A DNA stretch of 46,010 bases from Xanthobacteraceae bacterium (GCA_031291445.1 JARLJA010000068.1:1-46010), one strand, 5' to 3'. Shown: positions 15,713-24,589, counted from the stretch's first letter. Notes: generated from the letters alone by a model not told the origin. Made by a program: numbers and translations.

Positions 15713-16924
15713 GTGACCGCTTCAATGCATCATCGACGGGCGCACTATCTTCCGCTGGACAGCTTGCGCGGCATCGCGGCTCTCAGCGTCGTGATTCATC
15801 ATTTCGTCATCTCCCAGTCGTTTTCCGCGCTGTTCGCCAACAAGGCGTGGATCGATACGCCGTTCTTCCACAATGCGTGGATGTTCGTCGACTTGTTCTT
15901 CGTCCTGAGCGGAATCGTCATCTCGCTCAGCTATGTGCAGCCTGAATTCGGCAAATTTCCGTTTGGTGAGTTCGTCATCAGGCGGCTGGCGCGGATCTAC
16001 CCGCTGCACATCGCAACGCTGTTCGCGTTCCTGCTGTTCCGGTTGATCAAGCTGGGGCTGATCGCGGCCGGCGGCGCGCATTTCGTGCCGGCGGAAGCTC
16101 CGGTCAACAATGCCTATTCCTTCGTGATCAACGTGCTGTTGCTGCACGCGTTGGGCTTCGTGCCGTATCTGAGCTGGAACGGCCCGAGCTGGAGCATCAG
16201 CGCCGAGTTCTACACCTACCTGGTGTTCGGGGTGGTCGTGGTGGTGGCGCAGCGCTTCGCCGACCTCCGGGTGCTGCGCGGCATGGCGGCGGCCCTGGTC
16301 GTCGGAAGCCTCGCGGTCATCCTGTTCGTGCTCCACGAGCGCAGCATGGATTTCCATTATGATTTCGGCATCGTGCGCTGCATTTTCAGCTTCTTCATCG
16401 GGGTGCTCACGGCGGGAGTGGCCACCTCGCTGCCGCCGCAGCAGCGTCACGGCGCTGCCTGGAACGCGGTGCAGATCGGCGCCGTGCTCGCGGTCCTGCT
16501 CATCGTCAGCGAGGTGGCCGCCGTCCCTGCGCTCGGCTTCGTCGCTCCGCTTGCGTTCGCCGTCCTGCTCGGATCGCTGATGGTGTATCCCGGAGGCGCG
16601 TTGCCGCGGCTGTTGTCCCGCGCGCCGCTGATCTGGCTCGGGAAGCGGTCGTATTCCATCTACATGGTGCATGCGTTCGCACTGGTGTTGATGGAATACG
16701 CGGCGCGGGCGGTCGGGGGGGCGCGGCTTGCGGCCCTCGACGTCATCCTGCCGGGGACGGGAGCGACGCTCGCCGTTGTCGTGCTGGTCGTCGCGGTGCT
16801 GGTGCTCTCCGACATCACCTTCAGATGGATCGAGGTGCCCGGATCCGGCGCGGTGCTGAAGCTCATCAATCGCACGTCGGTGGACCTTGTGGTTCCGGCC
16901 GAGCGCGGAGCGGTGCGGCAATGA
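15713..16924 (+). CDS. Acyltransferase family 3 membrane protein
   Basis: 403 residues with about ten membrane helices. The N-terminal block PLDSLRGIAALSVVIHHFV contains the R-G-x-A pattern and the active-site His pair of the superfamily. LFFVLSGIVISLSYV and IRRLARIYPLHI follow, and GPSWSISAEFYTYLVFG is the W-S-x-x-x-E block. The C-terminal WLGKRSYSIYMVHAF is also typical. It should acylate a sugar of the polymer or its lipid-linked repeat unit. The GTG at 15713 and an ATG at 15725 are both possible starts. Its stop overlaps the next start as ATGA, so it is the first gene of a four-gene rightward operon. Confidence 0.9.
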   Translation: MTASMHHRRAHYLPLDSLRGIAALSVVIHHFVISQSFSALFANKAWIDTPFFHNAWMFVDLFFVLSGIVISLSYVQPEFGKFPFGEFVIRRLARIYPLHIATLFAFLLFRLIKLGLIAAGGAHFVPAEAPVNNAYSFVINVLLLHALGFVPYLSWNGPSWSISAEFYTYLVFGVVVVVAQRFADLRVLRGMAAALVVGSLAVILFVLHERSMDFHYDFGIVRCIFSFFIGVLTAGVATSLPPQQRHGAAWNAVQIGAVLAVLLIVSEVAAVPALGFVAPLAFAVLLGSLMVYPGGALPRLLSRAPLIWLGKRSYSIYMVHAFALVLMEYAARAVGGARLAALDVILPGTGATLAVVVLVVAVLVLSDITFRWIEVPGSGAVLKLINRTSVDLVVPAERGAVRQ

Positions 16925-18255
16925 GCGCCATGCCGGCCTCCAACCACAGGCCCGTCGAACACAGGTCACCGCGCGGCGCCGCCGCGTGGCCGGCGGTCGG
17001 TTCGATGTGGAACATCGAATCGTTCGCGCTGTTTCTCTATTTCTACCGCGATGCCTTCGCCGGGCCGATGCGGTACTATTTCAGCATCACCCATCTCGAT
17101 GCGCTGTGGTTCATTCCCGATCTGGTGGCGTTCGCCTGTATCGCGACGTTCCTGAAGCGCTACGTGGTGGAGGGCCGCAACGCGGTCGCGCTGGTCACGT
17201 TGCTGTACACCGCGTTCGCGATCTACATCGGCTACATCTTCCTCGGGCAGGCGGCGGGCGCGGCCTCGTCGCTGAAGATGATCGCGCCGGTGTTCGTCGG
17301 GTTCTGCTTCTGCGGGCGAGACTTTGGTCGCTACAACCTGTTGCTCAGCGCCATCCATCTGCTGTTCTACGCCACCATCGTCGGAATCCTGTTGTCGAAG
17401 GTCATGCACCTGCCGTGGGTCGGATTCTCCTACGAATCGTTCGGGGCGACGCGGGAGGCCGGGCGACTGTGGTGGACGCAGACCGACCCGCGGCTGTCGG
17501 GCTTTGCCGCCGACAGCACCATGGCCGGCTTCTTCGTGTTCATCTCCTTCGTGCTGACATCGGTGCGGCGCAGCCTGCTGTGGTGCCTGGTCTGGGTGCC
17601 GATCGGCACCTATGCGATCCAGCTCACCACCAGCAAGACCACGCTCGGGCTCATGATCATCTACGTCTGCTGCCTGGTGGTGATCCGGCTGCTGCCGGAG
17701 CGGGAGAAGTTCCCCATGCTGCGGCGGATGGCGTGCTGGTCGTTCCTGACCATCCTGATCCCGGTGATCCTGATGATCCTGTTCTCCGGGCTCAATCTGG
17801 CGCGCTACTCGCAGACCCTGTTCAGCATGCAGGACCGCATCAACAACAGCTGGCAGCTTCCCTTCGTGTACCTCGCCGACCTGATGCCGATCGGGTTCCT
17901 GACCGGCTGCGGGCTCGGCTGCTTCAACTACCCGCACCAGCTGTTCTCGAACCTGGCGAGCTACTACGTCCCGGTCGACAATTTCTATATCGGCACCTAC
18001 CTGATGTACGGCCCGATTTTCGTGCCGTTCATGATCTGCGTGGTCTACGCGGTCGCCCGCACCACCGACATCTACAAGCTGACCACGACGGTGGTGATGA
18101 ACCTGTTCGCGATCACGGTGCTGGCCTATGGCCCCGCGAGCGGCTTGTTGATGCTCGGTTTCTCCTTCAGCGAGGTGTTCGGGTCGGCGAAGCCGGCGGG
18201 CCGATTGGCCGTTGCTGACGGGCCCGGCGGCCATCTCGCCCCAAGACGGACATGA
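16921..18255 (+). CDS. Wzy-like polysaccharide polymerase / O-antigen ligase-type membrane protein
   Basis: 444 residues, almost wholly hydrophobic, with about ten to twelve membrane segments (for example ALVTLLYTAFAIYIGYIFLG, LLLSAIHLLFYATIVGILLS, WSFLTILIPVILMILFSG). Large periplasmic loops include one with SYESFGATREAGRLWWTQTD and RLSGFAADSTMAGFF, reminiscent of the Wzy/WaaL loop in which repeat units are joined. No catalytic residues are obvious because the family diverges fast. As the only polymerase candidate in a locus that has Wzx, Wzz and Wza types, it is the likely Wzy. It is coupled by ATGA overlaps to the acyltransferases on both sides. Confidence 0.75.
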   Translation: MSAMPASNHRPVEHRSPRGAAAWPAVGSMWNIESFALFLYFYRDAFAGPMRYYFSITHLDALWFIPDLVAFACIATFLKRYVVEGRNAVALVTLLYTAFAIYIGYIFLGQAAGAASSLKMIAPVFVGFCFCGRDFGRYNLLLSAIHLLFYATIVGILLSKVMHLPWVGFSYESFGATREAGRLWWTQTDPRLSGFAADSTMAGFFVFISFVLTSVRRSLLWCLVWVPIGTYAIQLTTSKTTLGLMIIYVCCLVVIRLLPEREKFPMLRRMACWSFLTILIPVILMILFSGLNLARYSQTLFSMQDRINNSWQLPFVYLADLMPIGFLTGCGLGCFNYPHQLFSNLASYYVPVDNFYIGTYLMYGPIFVPFMICVVYAVARTTDIYKLTTTVVMNLFAITVLAYGPASGLLMLGFSFSEVFGSAKPAGRLAVADGPGGHLAPRRT

Positions 18256-19343
18256 GAGGTCCCGTGCGCCTGAAAGTCGTGGATCCAGGATTTCTTCCGG
18301 CGGTGCAGGGGCTGCGGGGCGTGGCGGCCACGAGCGTGCTCGTCGTCCATCTCTACGACATGCCGAAGGGCGGGATCTACGACGTCGTCAATCCCGGTTT
18401 CCTGCCGCCGATCTGGCCGTGGCTTCAGTCGGTGATCAATGTCGGCGGACACGGCGTCGAGCTGTTCTTCATGATCAGCGGGTTCCTGATCCCGGCGAGC
18501 CTGATGCGCCACCGCTCGGTGTCGAAATTCCTGTTCGACCGGGCGCTGCGCATCATGCCGGCCTACCTCATCCTTCACCTGACGCTGTTCGTCGTCGGAC
18601 CGCTGGTGGGCTACAAGTTCTTTCGCGACATCGGCGTCGGCGGCTATGTCGAGGCGTTCTTCGGCAACCTGTTCTTCGTCCCGGAGCTGCTTGGGCTGCC
18701 CTACGCCCAGCAGAACGCCTGGACGCTGACCTACGAATGGGCGTTCTATGTCTGGTTCGCGGTGACGTTCGGTGCCGTGGCGCGGCTGCGTAGCCCGGCG
18801 CTGGCAATTCCCCTGATCGCGCTCGCGGTGGTCAGCTTCGTCCGGTGGCCGATGTCGGCGTTCTTCGCCATCGGCATGATCTTCAGCGTCGTCGATCTGC
18901 GGTTCCGGCTGGCAGGGTGGCGCGGATTGCTGCTCGGACTGGTCTGCGCCGCCTTGATGTACGGCACGCTGGAATACCTGCATCCGTTCTACGGCCTCGT
19001 CCCGGGCTTCGTGCTGTTCGGCATGGTGCTGGCGCCGGGCTCGGCCGTCAGCACGGCGCTCGGCGCCCGCGTGCTGCAATTCCTCGGCAGGATCAGCTAC
19101 AGCCTCTACCTCGTGCATCCCTTCGTGCTGTTCCCGCTGCAGGTGATCGGCCTGAAGCTGGTGGACCACGGCGTCAATCGCTGGCTGCTGTGGGTTGGTT
19201 TCATTGCTCTTGGTGTCGCGGCCTCGATCGTCGCGAGCGCCGCGAGCTACGAGTTCGTCGAAGTCCGGCTGCGCCGGATGCTCGACGGCATGCTGCGTCA
19301 CGCCATTTTCAGACCGATCGGCCAGATCGAGCGGCCGGCCTGA
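18252..19343 (+). CDS. Acyltransferase family 3 membrane protein
   Basis: 363 residues, the third acyltransferase_3 protein of the locus. Blocks seen are FLPAVQGLRGVAATSVLVVH with the active His in VVHLYDMP, VELFFMISGFLIPASLM, FDRALRIMPAYLILH, AWTLTYEWAFYVWFA and the late GRISYSLYLVHPFVLFP. The tail SYEFVEVRLRRML matches the family end. It starts inside the stop of the polymerase gene (ATGA at 18252-18255) and is followed four bases later by the hexapeptide acetyltransferase. It likely adds a different acyl group or acts at a different sugar position from the others. Confidence 0.9.
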   Translation: MRGPVRLKVVDPGFLPAVQGLRGVAATSVLVVHLYDMPKGGIYDVVNPGFLPPIWPWLQSVINVGGHGVELFFMISGFLIPASLMRHRSVSKFLFDRALRIMPAYLILHLTLFVVGPLVGYKFFRDIGVGGYVEAFFGNLFFVPELLGLPYAQQNAWTLTYEWAFYVWFAVTFGAVARLRSPALAIPLIALAVVSFVRWPMSAFFAIGMIFSVVDLRFRLAGWRGLLLGLVCAALMYGTLEYLHPFYGLVPGFVLFGMVLAPGSAVSTALGARVLQFLGRISYSLYLVHPFVLFPLQVIGLKLVDHGVNRWLLWVGFIALGVAASIVASAASYEFVEVRLRRMLDGMLRHAIFRPIGQIERPA

Positions 19344-19347
19344 CCCC

Positions 19348-19926
19348 ATGACCGCTTCGGAGCCAGGCGCCAGCGTTGCTCCGGCGGCCGGCCGAGGTCC
19401 CTCGGCATGGCGGGAGGATCTGGCGGCCAATGCGGGACTCACCGGGTTGAAGGGATTTGCCGTGGGCTGGATCACCAGCCCCGGCTTCGTTACCGTGACA
19501 TGGTGGCGCCTCGCCCGGGCGCTCCGCCGACGCGGCCGCGCCGCCCGCATCCTGTCCTGGGTGATCCTGCGCCAGTGTCTGGTGCGGCGGGGCTGCCATA
19601 TCTCGTTGCTGGCGGAGATCGGCCCCGGGCTGACGCTGCCGCACCCGACCAGCCTCGTGGTCGGAGAGGGCGTGCGGATCGGCCGCCGCGTGACGCTCTA
19701 TCAGAACGTCACCCTGGGCCGGCGCGATGTCGCCAGTGGGGGCTATCCGACCATCGGCGACGACGCCGTGGTCTACGCGGGGGCCGTCGTGATCGGGCCG
19801 GTCGTGGTCGGCGCGGCGGCGACGATCGCCGCCAACGCGGTGGTGAACCGTGACGTGCCGGCTGGATCCGTCGCCGCCGGCGCGCCGGCCCGCATCGTGG
19901 CCCGGCGCGTCAACGCGGGCGCCTGA
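19348..19926 (+). CDS. Hexapeptide-repeat acetyltransferase (serine acetyltransferase-like)
   Basis: 192 residues. Residues 85-185 form a left-handed beta-helix: CHISLLAEIGPGLTLPHP, then LVVGEGVRIGRRVTLYQNVT and TIGDDAVVYAGAVVIGPVVV, closing with AGAPARIV. The histidine in LPHP (His99) corresponds to the conserved serine O-acetyltransferase histidine. EPS loci often carry such CysE-like enzymes to acetylate nucleotide sugars or lipid-linked intermediates, so true serine acetylation is less likely here. It is soluble, the last gene of the rightward operon, four bases after the preceding stop. The ORF is convergent with the large glycosidase gene. Confidence 0.87.
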   Translation: MTASEPGASVAPAAGRGPSAWREDLAANAGLTGLKGFAVGWITSPGFVTVTWWRLARALRRRGRAARILSWVILRQCLVRRGCHISLLAEIGPGLTLPHPTSLVVGEGVRIGRRVTLYQNVTLGRRDVASGGYPTIGDDAVVYAGAVVIGPVVVGAAATIAANAVVNRDVPAGSVAAGAPARIVARRVNAGA

Positions 19927-19965
19927 ATCTCAACCGCAACGCGGCAGCTCGGTCCGGATCATGCT

Positions 19966-22900
19966 CTAGACGAACGCGAAGTTGCCGTGGCTCAGGCTCG
20001 CCGCGCTGAGATTCTTCAGCACGATCACGTCGCCCGCTGCGATGTTCACCACGGCGTCCGATCCGGACTGCGTGATCTGGAGGTGGCTGTAGTCGGCGGC
20101 CAGCGACTTGGCGATGTCGATGGTATCGTGGTTGGCGCCGCTGCCGGCCTGGAAGTTGTTGACCTGCTCGCTGCCCTGGGTGAACAGCACCGTGGTCGCG
20201 TTGCCGATCAGCGTCAGCGTGGCGCCGTTGCCGCCGGTCACCGTCAGGCCCGAGGCCACCGCCGTGATGTCGTGGGTGCCGTTGGCATTCTGCAGGTCGA
20301 CATACTGCAACGCGCCTGCGCTGTTGTAGTTGGCGTGCTGGATCGCTCCCGGCTGCCCGGCCAGCGCGTAATTGTAGACGTCGACGCTGTGGTCGGCATG
20401 GGTGTCGGTTTCGAGGGTCTTGACGCCGGTGGAATTGTAGTTGTCGACGGTGGTGCTGCCGTCGCTGTTGACCACGTCGGTGTATTCGAGCGACCCGTCG
20501 GCATGGGTGCGGGTCACCGCGACGACGTTGCCGGCCGCATCGAGATGCTGGTGCTGGGTGGTGTAGTCCTGCCCGGTGATGTCGTAGGTCCAGTTGTCCT
20601 GGCTGTGATCCGGATTGACGATATAGGCCGCGGTTTCGACGCCGCCGGTGTAGACTGCGGTGGAATAGTAGCCGTCAGCCTCCTGCACCACCTCGCTGGT
20701 GATCACGCCGTGGGCATCGTAGGTGGCCGTGGTCTTGGTGCCGGCGGTGGTCTCGGTGAAGTCGAACGCCAGGGTGCCGTCGGCGTGGGTTTGCACCGTC
20801 GAGATGAGAAAGCCGGTCGGGTCGTAGCTGTCGTGCTCGGTGGTGTAGGCCTGGCCGGTGATGTTGTCGTGGTAGACGTCCTTGCTGCCGTCCGCGTGCG
20901 TGTCGATTTCCGTCGTCAGTACGCCGGCGGTGCTGTAGTCGTCGACGGTGGTGCTGCCGTCGGTGTTGAAGGTCTCGGTATAGTCAGTGATGCCGCTGGC
21001 ATACAGGCCGGTCACCGAGGCGAGCCTGCCGGTGGCGTCGAGGTGCTGGTGCAGCGTGGTGTAGCTCTGGCCGCTGATGTCGTAGCTCCAGTTGTCCCTG
21101 GTTCGGTCGGCGTTGAGGATGTAGGCCTGGGTCTCGACGCCGCCGCTGTAGAGCGCGGTGGAATAGTAGCCGTTCGCCTGCTGCACCACCTCGGTGGTGA
21201 TCACGCCGCTGGCGTCGTAGTACTCGGTGGTCCTGGTGCCGGCCGTGGTCTCGGTGAAGTCGAAGGCGAGGCTGCCGTTGGCGTGGGTCTGCACCGTGGC
21301 CGTCAGGAAGCCGGTCGAGTCGTAGCTGTTGTGCTGCGTCGTGTAGGGCTGGCCGGTGATGTTGTAGGTGTAGACGTCCTTGCTGCCGTCCGCATGATTG
21401 TCGGTTTCGGCCATCAGCACGCCTGCGGTGCTGTAGGTGTCGATGCTGTTGCTGCCGTCGCCGTTGAAGGTCTGGACATATTCGGCGACGCCGTTGGCGT
21501 AGAGCCATGCCGCGGAGACCAGCTTGCCGCTGGCGGCGATATGCTGGTGCAGCGTGGTGTAGCTCTGGCCGCTGATGTCGTAGCTCCAGTTGTCCCGGGT
21601 CTGGTCGGCGTTGAGGATATAGGCCTGGGTCTCGACGCCCGCGGTGTAGAGCGCGGTCGCATAATAGCCGTTCGCCTGCTGAACCACTTCGGTGGTGATC
21701 ACGCCGCTGGCGTCGTAGTAGTCGGCGGTCTTGGTGCCGGCCTTGGTCTCGGTGAACTGGAAGGCGAGGCTGCCATCGGCATGGGTCTGCACCGTGGCCG
21801 TCAGGAAGCCGGTCGAGTCGTAGCTGTCGTGCTGCGTCGTGTAGGGCTGGCCGGTGATGTTGTAGACGTAGGCATCCTTGCTGCCGTCGGCGTGAATATC
21901 GGTTTCCGTGAGCTGGACGCCGCTGGCGTTGTAGGTGTCGCGCGTGGTGCTGCCGTCGCTGTTGAACGTCTGGGAGAACTGCGTCACGCCGTTGGCGTAG
22001 AGGCCGGTGACCGAGGTCAGCTTCCCGGCGGCGTCGAGGTGCTGGTGCAGCGTGACATAGCTCTGGCCGGTCACGGCGTAGGTCCAGTTGTCCTGGCTGT
22101 GGTCGGCGTTGAGGATATAGGCCTGGGTCTTGACGCCGTTGCTGAACAACGTGGTCGAATAGAAACCGTTGGTGCGCTGCACCACCTCGCTGGTGACGGC
22201 ACCCGCGGCGTTGTAGGCGTCCGTCGTCCGGGTGCCGTCGGTAGCGGTGTGCGTCTCGATCGACTTGACGCCGGCGGCGTAGATCACGGTGTCGCTCGAG
22301 CCGTCGGCATAGAGCACCGTGGTCGAGGTCGGCAGCCCGTTGCCGATGCCGGTGTTCGACGTCGACAGCAGGTTGCCGCTCGAGTCGTAGGTCGTGGTCA
22401 GGCTCCAGGCCGCGGTGGCGTTGGTGACCGAGAACGAGTAGCCTCCCTGGATCGTCGACAGCACCGCGTGGTAATGGGAAATCATGTACTGCATCGTCGC
22501 TACCGAGGCGACCGGCAGGACATGGCTGTCGGTGAGCGTGATGCTCTGGACCGTGCCGGCGGCCGCCAGGTCCGGCAGCTGCGTGGCGATGTCCGCGGCG
22601 GTGCCGCTCACGTCCACCGGACCCGGAGCCGCCGGCTGGCTCGTCGGCGCGTCGATCTCGATGATGACCGGATGGTCGCTCACCGGCACGGTGATCGAGC
22701 TGACATTCTTGTAGGTGGCGATCGGCGTGGTGCCGCTCAGCGGATCGTAGACGTTGACCGACTGATGGACGCCGCCGAGGTTGACCGTCACCGGCTGCGC
22801 GGCGTTCGAAATCTCGGTGCTGGTCGACGAATTCCAGACCGGCGGCTCGGCCCACACCACGAGGTCGTAGGCGCCGTTGCTCTTGCCGAGCACCATGCTG

Positions 22901-23874
22901 TTGCCCGACGCGGGCAGGCCGCTCAGCGAGTACCCGAGCGGGGAGGTCGGCTGGTGGCCGCCGGTGCCGTTGTCGCTCAGGATGGTCGTCAGATTGTGGA
23001 TCGCGGTCGCCGCGAGCTTCGGCGTGCCGTCGGAATTGAACAGGCCGAAATGATCTTCCGGATTGGTGTCGCTGCTGCTCGAGTTGAGGTCCAGCAGCTG
23101 ATAGAGATAGGTGGTGCCGACGCCGGCCTTGTAGGCATCGACCAGGGTGTTGAGAATGAGCTTCGCCTCTGCGGTCTGGTCGACGCCGAGATAGGGCGTG
23201 TTGGCCTGGGTCGTGTAACCGGTCTCGGTGATCACCGCCTGTTCGCCGGGGATCACGGACGTCACCGCACTGAGCGCGCTCTGCAACGCGCTTGCCGGCG
23301 TCATGTCGGTGCTGGCGTAGGCGTGGACGTTGGCGTCGTTGGTAATCCCGGAAATGTTGCCCAGCTGGGCATAGGCCTGCGCGTCGTTGTAGGCGACGGT
23401 GAAATTGTAGACCGGGACGCCGGACAGCGCGGCGTCCGACTTCACGTCGTAGTAGAGGACGCTCTGGAATTGCGCCGCGGCGCTCACGCTCGAACTGCCC
23501 TGGTAGCTGAACGCCTGGTGATTGACCTCGTTCAGGCCCTCGACCGCGCTGATGCTGCCGGGGTGGTTGGCTTCGAACGTGTTGAGCGTCTGGATGAACT
23601 GCTGGAGGCCGGCGGCTCCTGCGGCCGGCACCGACGACGGCACGATCATGTCGAACTTGAAGCCGGCCGCGGCCAGCCCATCGAGCACCGGCTGCGCGCC
23701 GGGGATGCTGGTCACGCTGTCGCGCAGCTTGGTGACGCCGAGATATCTGAGATCGTCTTCGACCAGTGCGAGGTCGTTGTAGGATCCCCATGCATAGGCC
23801 ACGTGGGTGTTGACGCCGATCGAGTTGTCGAACGCGCTTGCGGAGAGAATGGTCTGGTCGGTCGAAGAGCTCAT
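19966..23874 (-). CDS. Type I-secreted glycosidase with YD-like tandem repeats
   Basis: 1302 residues. Residues 15-310 look like a clan GH-A barrel: GVNTHVAYAWG, GLNEVN with acid/base candidate Glu116, NVHAYAST, VITETGY with nucleophile candidate Glu217, and EDHFGLFNSDGTPK. A beta-rich domain follows (to about 415, VTVPVSDHPVIIEID). From about 490 to 1205 lie YD-like repeats, with units of 166 residues starting at 585, 751, 917 and 1083. The last 90 residues (VLFTQGSEQVNNFQAG and on to VIVLKNLSAASLSHGNFAFV) match the C-terminal signal region of type I secretion substrates. No N-terminal signal peptide and no GGxGxDxxx calcium repeats are seen. The ATG at 23874 gives a typical secreted-substrate N-terminus; the open frame upstream is leader. 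It probably cuts or binds the polymer outside the cell. Confidence 0.83.
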   Translation of the reverse strand: MSSSTDQTILSASAFDNSIGVNTHVAYAWGSYNDLALVEDDLRYLGVTKLRDSVTSIPGAQPVLDGLAAAGFKFDMIVPSSVPAAGAAGLQQFIQTLNTFEANHPGSISAVEGLNEVNHQAFSYQGSSSVSAAAQFQSVLYYDVKSDAALSGVPVYNFTVAYNDAQAYAQLGNISGITNDANVHAYASTDMTPASALQSALSAVTSVIPGEQAVITETGYTTQANTPYLGVDQTAEAKLILNTLVDAYKAGVGTTYLYQLLDLNSSSSDTNPEDHFGLFNSDGTPKLAATAIHNLTTILSDNGTGGHQPTSPLGYSLSGLPASGNSMVLGKSNGAYDLVVWAEPPVWNSSTSTEISNAAQPVTVNLGGVHQSVNVYDPLSGTTPIATYKNVSSITVPVSDHPVIIEIDAPTSQPAAPGPVDVSGTAADIATQLPDLAAAGTVQSITLTDSHVLPVASVATMQYMISHYHAVLSTIQGGYSFSVTNATAAWSLTTTYDSSGNLLSTSNTGIGNGLPTSTTVLYADGSSDTVIYAAGVKSIETHTATDGTRTTDAYNAAGAVTSEVVQRTNGFYSTTLFSNGVKTQAYILNADHSQDNWTYAVTGQSYVTLHQHLDAAGKLTSVTGLYANGVTQFSQTFNSDGSTTRDTYNASGVQLTETDIHADGSKDAYVYNITGQPYTTQHDSYDSTGFLTATVQTHADGSLAFQFTETKAGTKTADYYDASGVITTEVVQQANGYYATALYTAGVETQAYILNADQTRDNWSYDISGQSYTTLHQHIAASGKLVSAAWLYANGVAEYVQTFNGDGSNSIDTYSTAGVLMAETDNHADGSKDVYTYNITGQPYTTQHNSYDSTGFLTATVQTHANGSLAFDFTETTAGTRTTEYYDASGVITTEVVQQANGYYSTALYSGGVETQAYILNADRTRDNWSYDISGQSYTTLHQHLDATGRLASVTGLYASGITDYTETFNTDGSTTVDDYSTAGVLTTEIDTHADGSKDVYHDNITGQAYTTEHDSYDPTGFLISTVQTHADGTLAFDFTETTAGTKTTATYDAHGVITSEVVQEADGYYSTAVYTGGVETAAYIVNPDHSQDNWTYDITGQDYTTQHQHLDAAGNVVAVTRTHADGSLEYTDVVNSDGSTTVDNYNSTGVKTLETDTHADHSVDVYNYALAGQPGAIQHANYNSAGALQYVDLQNANGTHDITAVASGLTVTGGNGATLTLIGNATTVLFTQGSEQVNNFQAGSGANHDTIDIAKSLAADYSHLQITQSGSDAVVNIAAGDVIVLKNLSAASLSHGNFAFV
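20269..22122 (-). repeat. Tandem 498-bp repeats inside the secreted glycosidase gene
   Basis: Three full 498-bp units (22122-21625, 21624-21127, 21126-20629) and a partial fourth (20628-20269) follow one another in frame; about 40 codons of a unit also precede the first. Units begin at AYILNAD. Units 2 and 3 are nearly identical over long stretches at the DNA level. Each unit has two related halves, of 72 and 94 residues, whose GQ(S/P)YTT blocks mark the boundaries. Each half contains YDxxGxLx-type motifs. The array is prone to change copy number by recombination or to collapse in assembly. Confidence 0.92.
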
Positions 23875-24421
23875 TGGAATCTGCCCTGCGCTGAGAGGTT
23901 TTCCGACCTGTACCCCCAAAGGTTTCTTTTTTTGGTTCGATCCAAGGGGAAAAATTGAATTTCTCGGGGCGCGATATTCTTGCAACGCGTGGAACAGTGA
24001 AGTGCGTGCGCCGCGCGTTCGGTTCGTGCACAAACTTGCAGCATCTGCGCTGTTCCACGTCGGGAACCGCGTGCGTGCCAATCGCCGACATCGCACGATG
24101 AGAATCGGCGCGATCGCTGCGCGCGAGAAAACGTCGGCGCGCGCGAACGCGAAGAGTGCGGGAGCGGGAGGGGGCGCGGTAGCGATCGCGACAGAGCAGG
24201 AGAGCGAGCGGTCGCGCCTGCGCGCTCGCGTGTGTCGCCGACGTGACGCGCATTGCGACCGCGATGGTGGCGAGATCGATGGGGGTCCGCTGCTATCGAG
24301 CGATGCTGTGCGCGAGCGAACGGGACAACGCGCGGCGACGCGCTTGGCAAGATGGAGGTGTTCTGTTCAAGGTTGATCGCAATGCGCGATCGACGTCGGC
24401 GCAATCAGGACGGGGGCGGCG
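23875..24421. promoter_or_regulatory. 547-base leader region rich in CGCG and GATCGC
   Basis: No convincing gene is seen. The region lies upstream of the secreted glycosidase and downstream of a small membrane protein gene on the same strand. From about 24095 to 24400 it is unusually dense in GCGCG, GCGA and GATCGC words, more than neighbouring coding DNA. The 23900-23990 part is AT-richer (AAAAAAAGAAACC on the complement, near 23935) and probably carries the promoter. Confidence 0.4.
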
Positions 24422-24589
24422 TCAGTTCTCGCCGATCCGGGCCTGCGCGCCGCTCCACACTTTATTGCGGGAAGTGAGGCCGCGGACGCGCTTGTCGGAG
24501 TAGGACCAGAAGATCACCGCGACAACGCAGGCCGCGCAGGTCAGGAACCCGGCTACAAACGCCATTGCTGCGATCCACGTGATGGCCAT
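24422..24589 (-). CDS. Small single-helix membrane protein, function unknown
   Basis: 55 residues from ATG 24589, which follows GAGGA at seven bases. One hydrophobic segment (WIAAMAFVAGFLTCAACVVAVIFW, quoted as residues 4-27) is followed by a short basic tail (SDKRVRGLTSRNK). No family was recognised. It stands alone between the divergent small protein at 24829 and the leader of the glycosidase gene. The clear ribosome-binding site is the main evidence that it is real. Confidence 0.55.
   Translation of the reverse strand: MAITWIAAMAFVAGFLTCAACVVAVIFWSYSDKRVRGLTSRNKVWSGAQARIGEN

Noticed and set aside
19348-19926. True serine acetyltransferase (cysE) of cysteine synthesis
   Set aside because: The N-terminal helical domain of CysE is mostly missing and the gene is the last of an EPS operon, so a sugar acetyltransferase is more likely.
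20269-22122. CRISPR-like array
   Set aside because: The repeats are 498 bp, contiguous and in frame within a gene; there are no spacers or cas genes.
19987-23958. Rightward open frame of 1323 codons opposite the secreted glycosidase
   Set aside because: A mirror of the repeat gene: rich in Val, Gly and Arg, no domain, no ribosome-binding site. The leftward frame has recognisable catalytic and secretion motifs.
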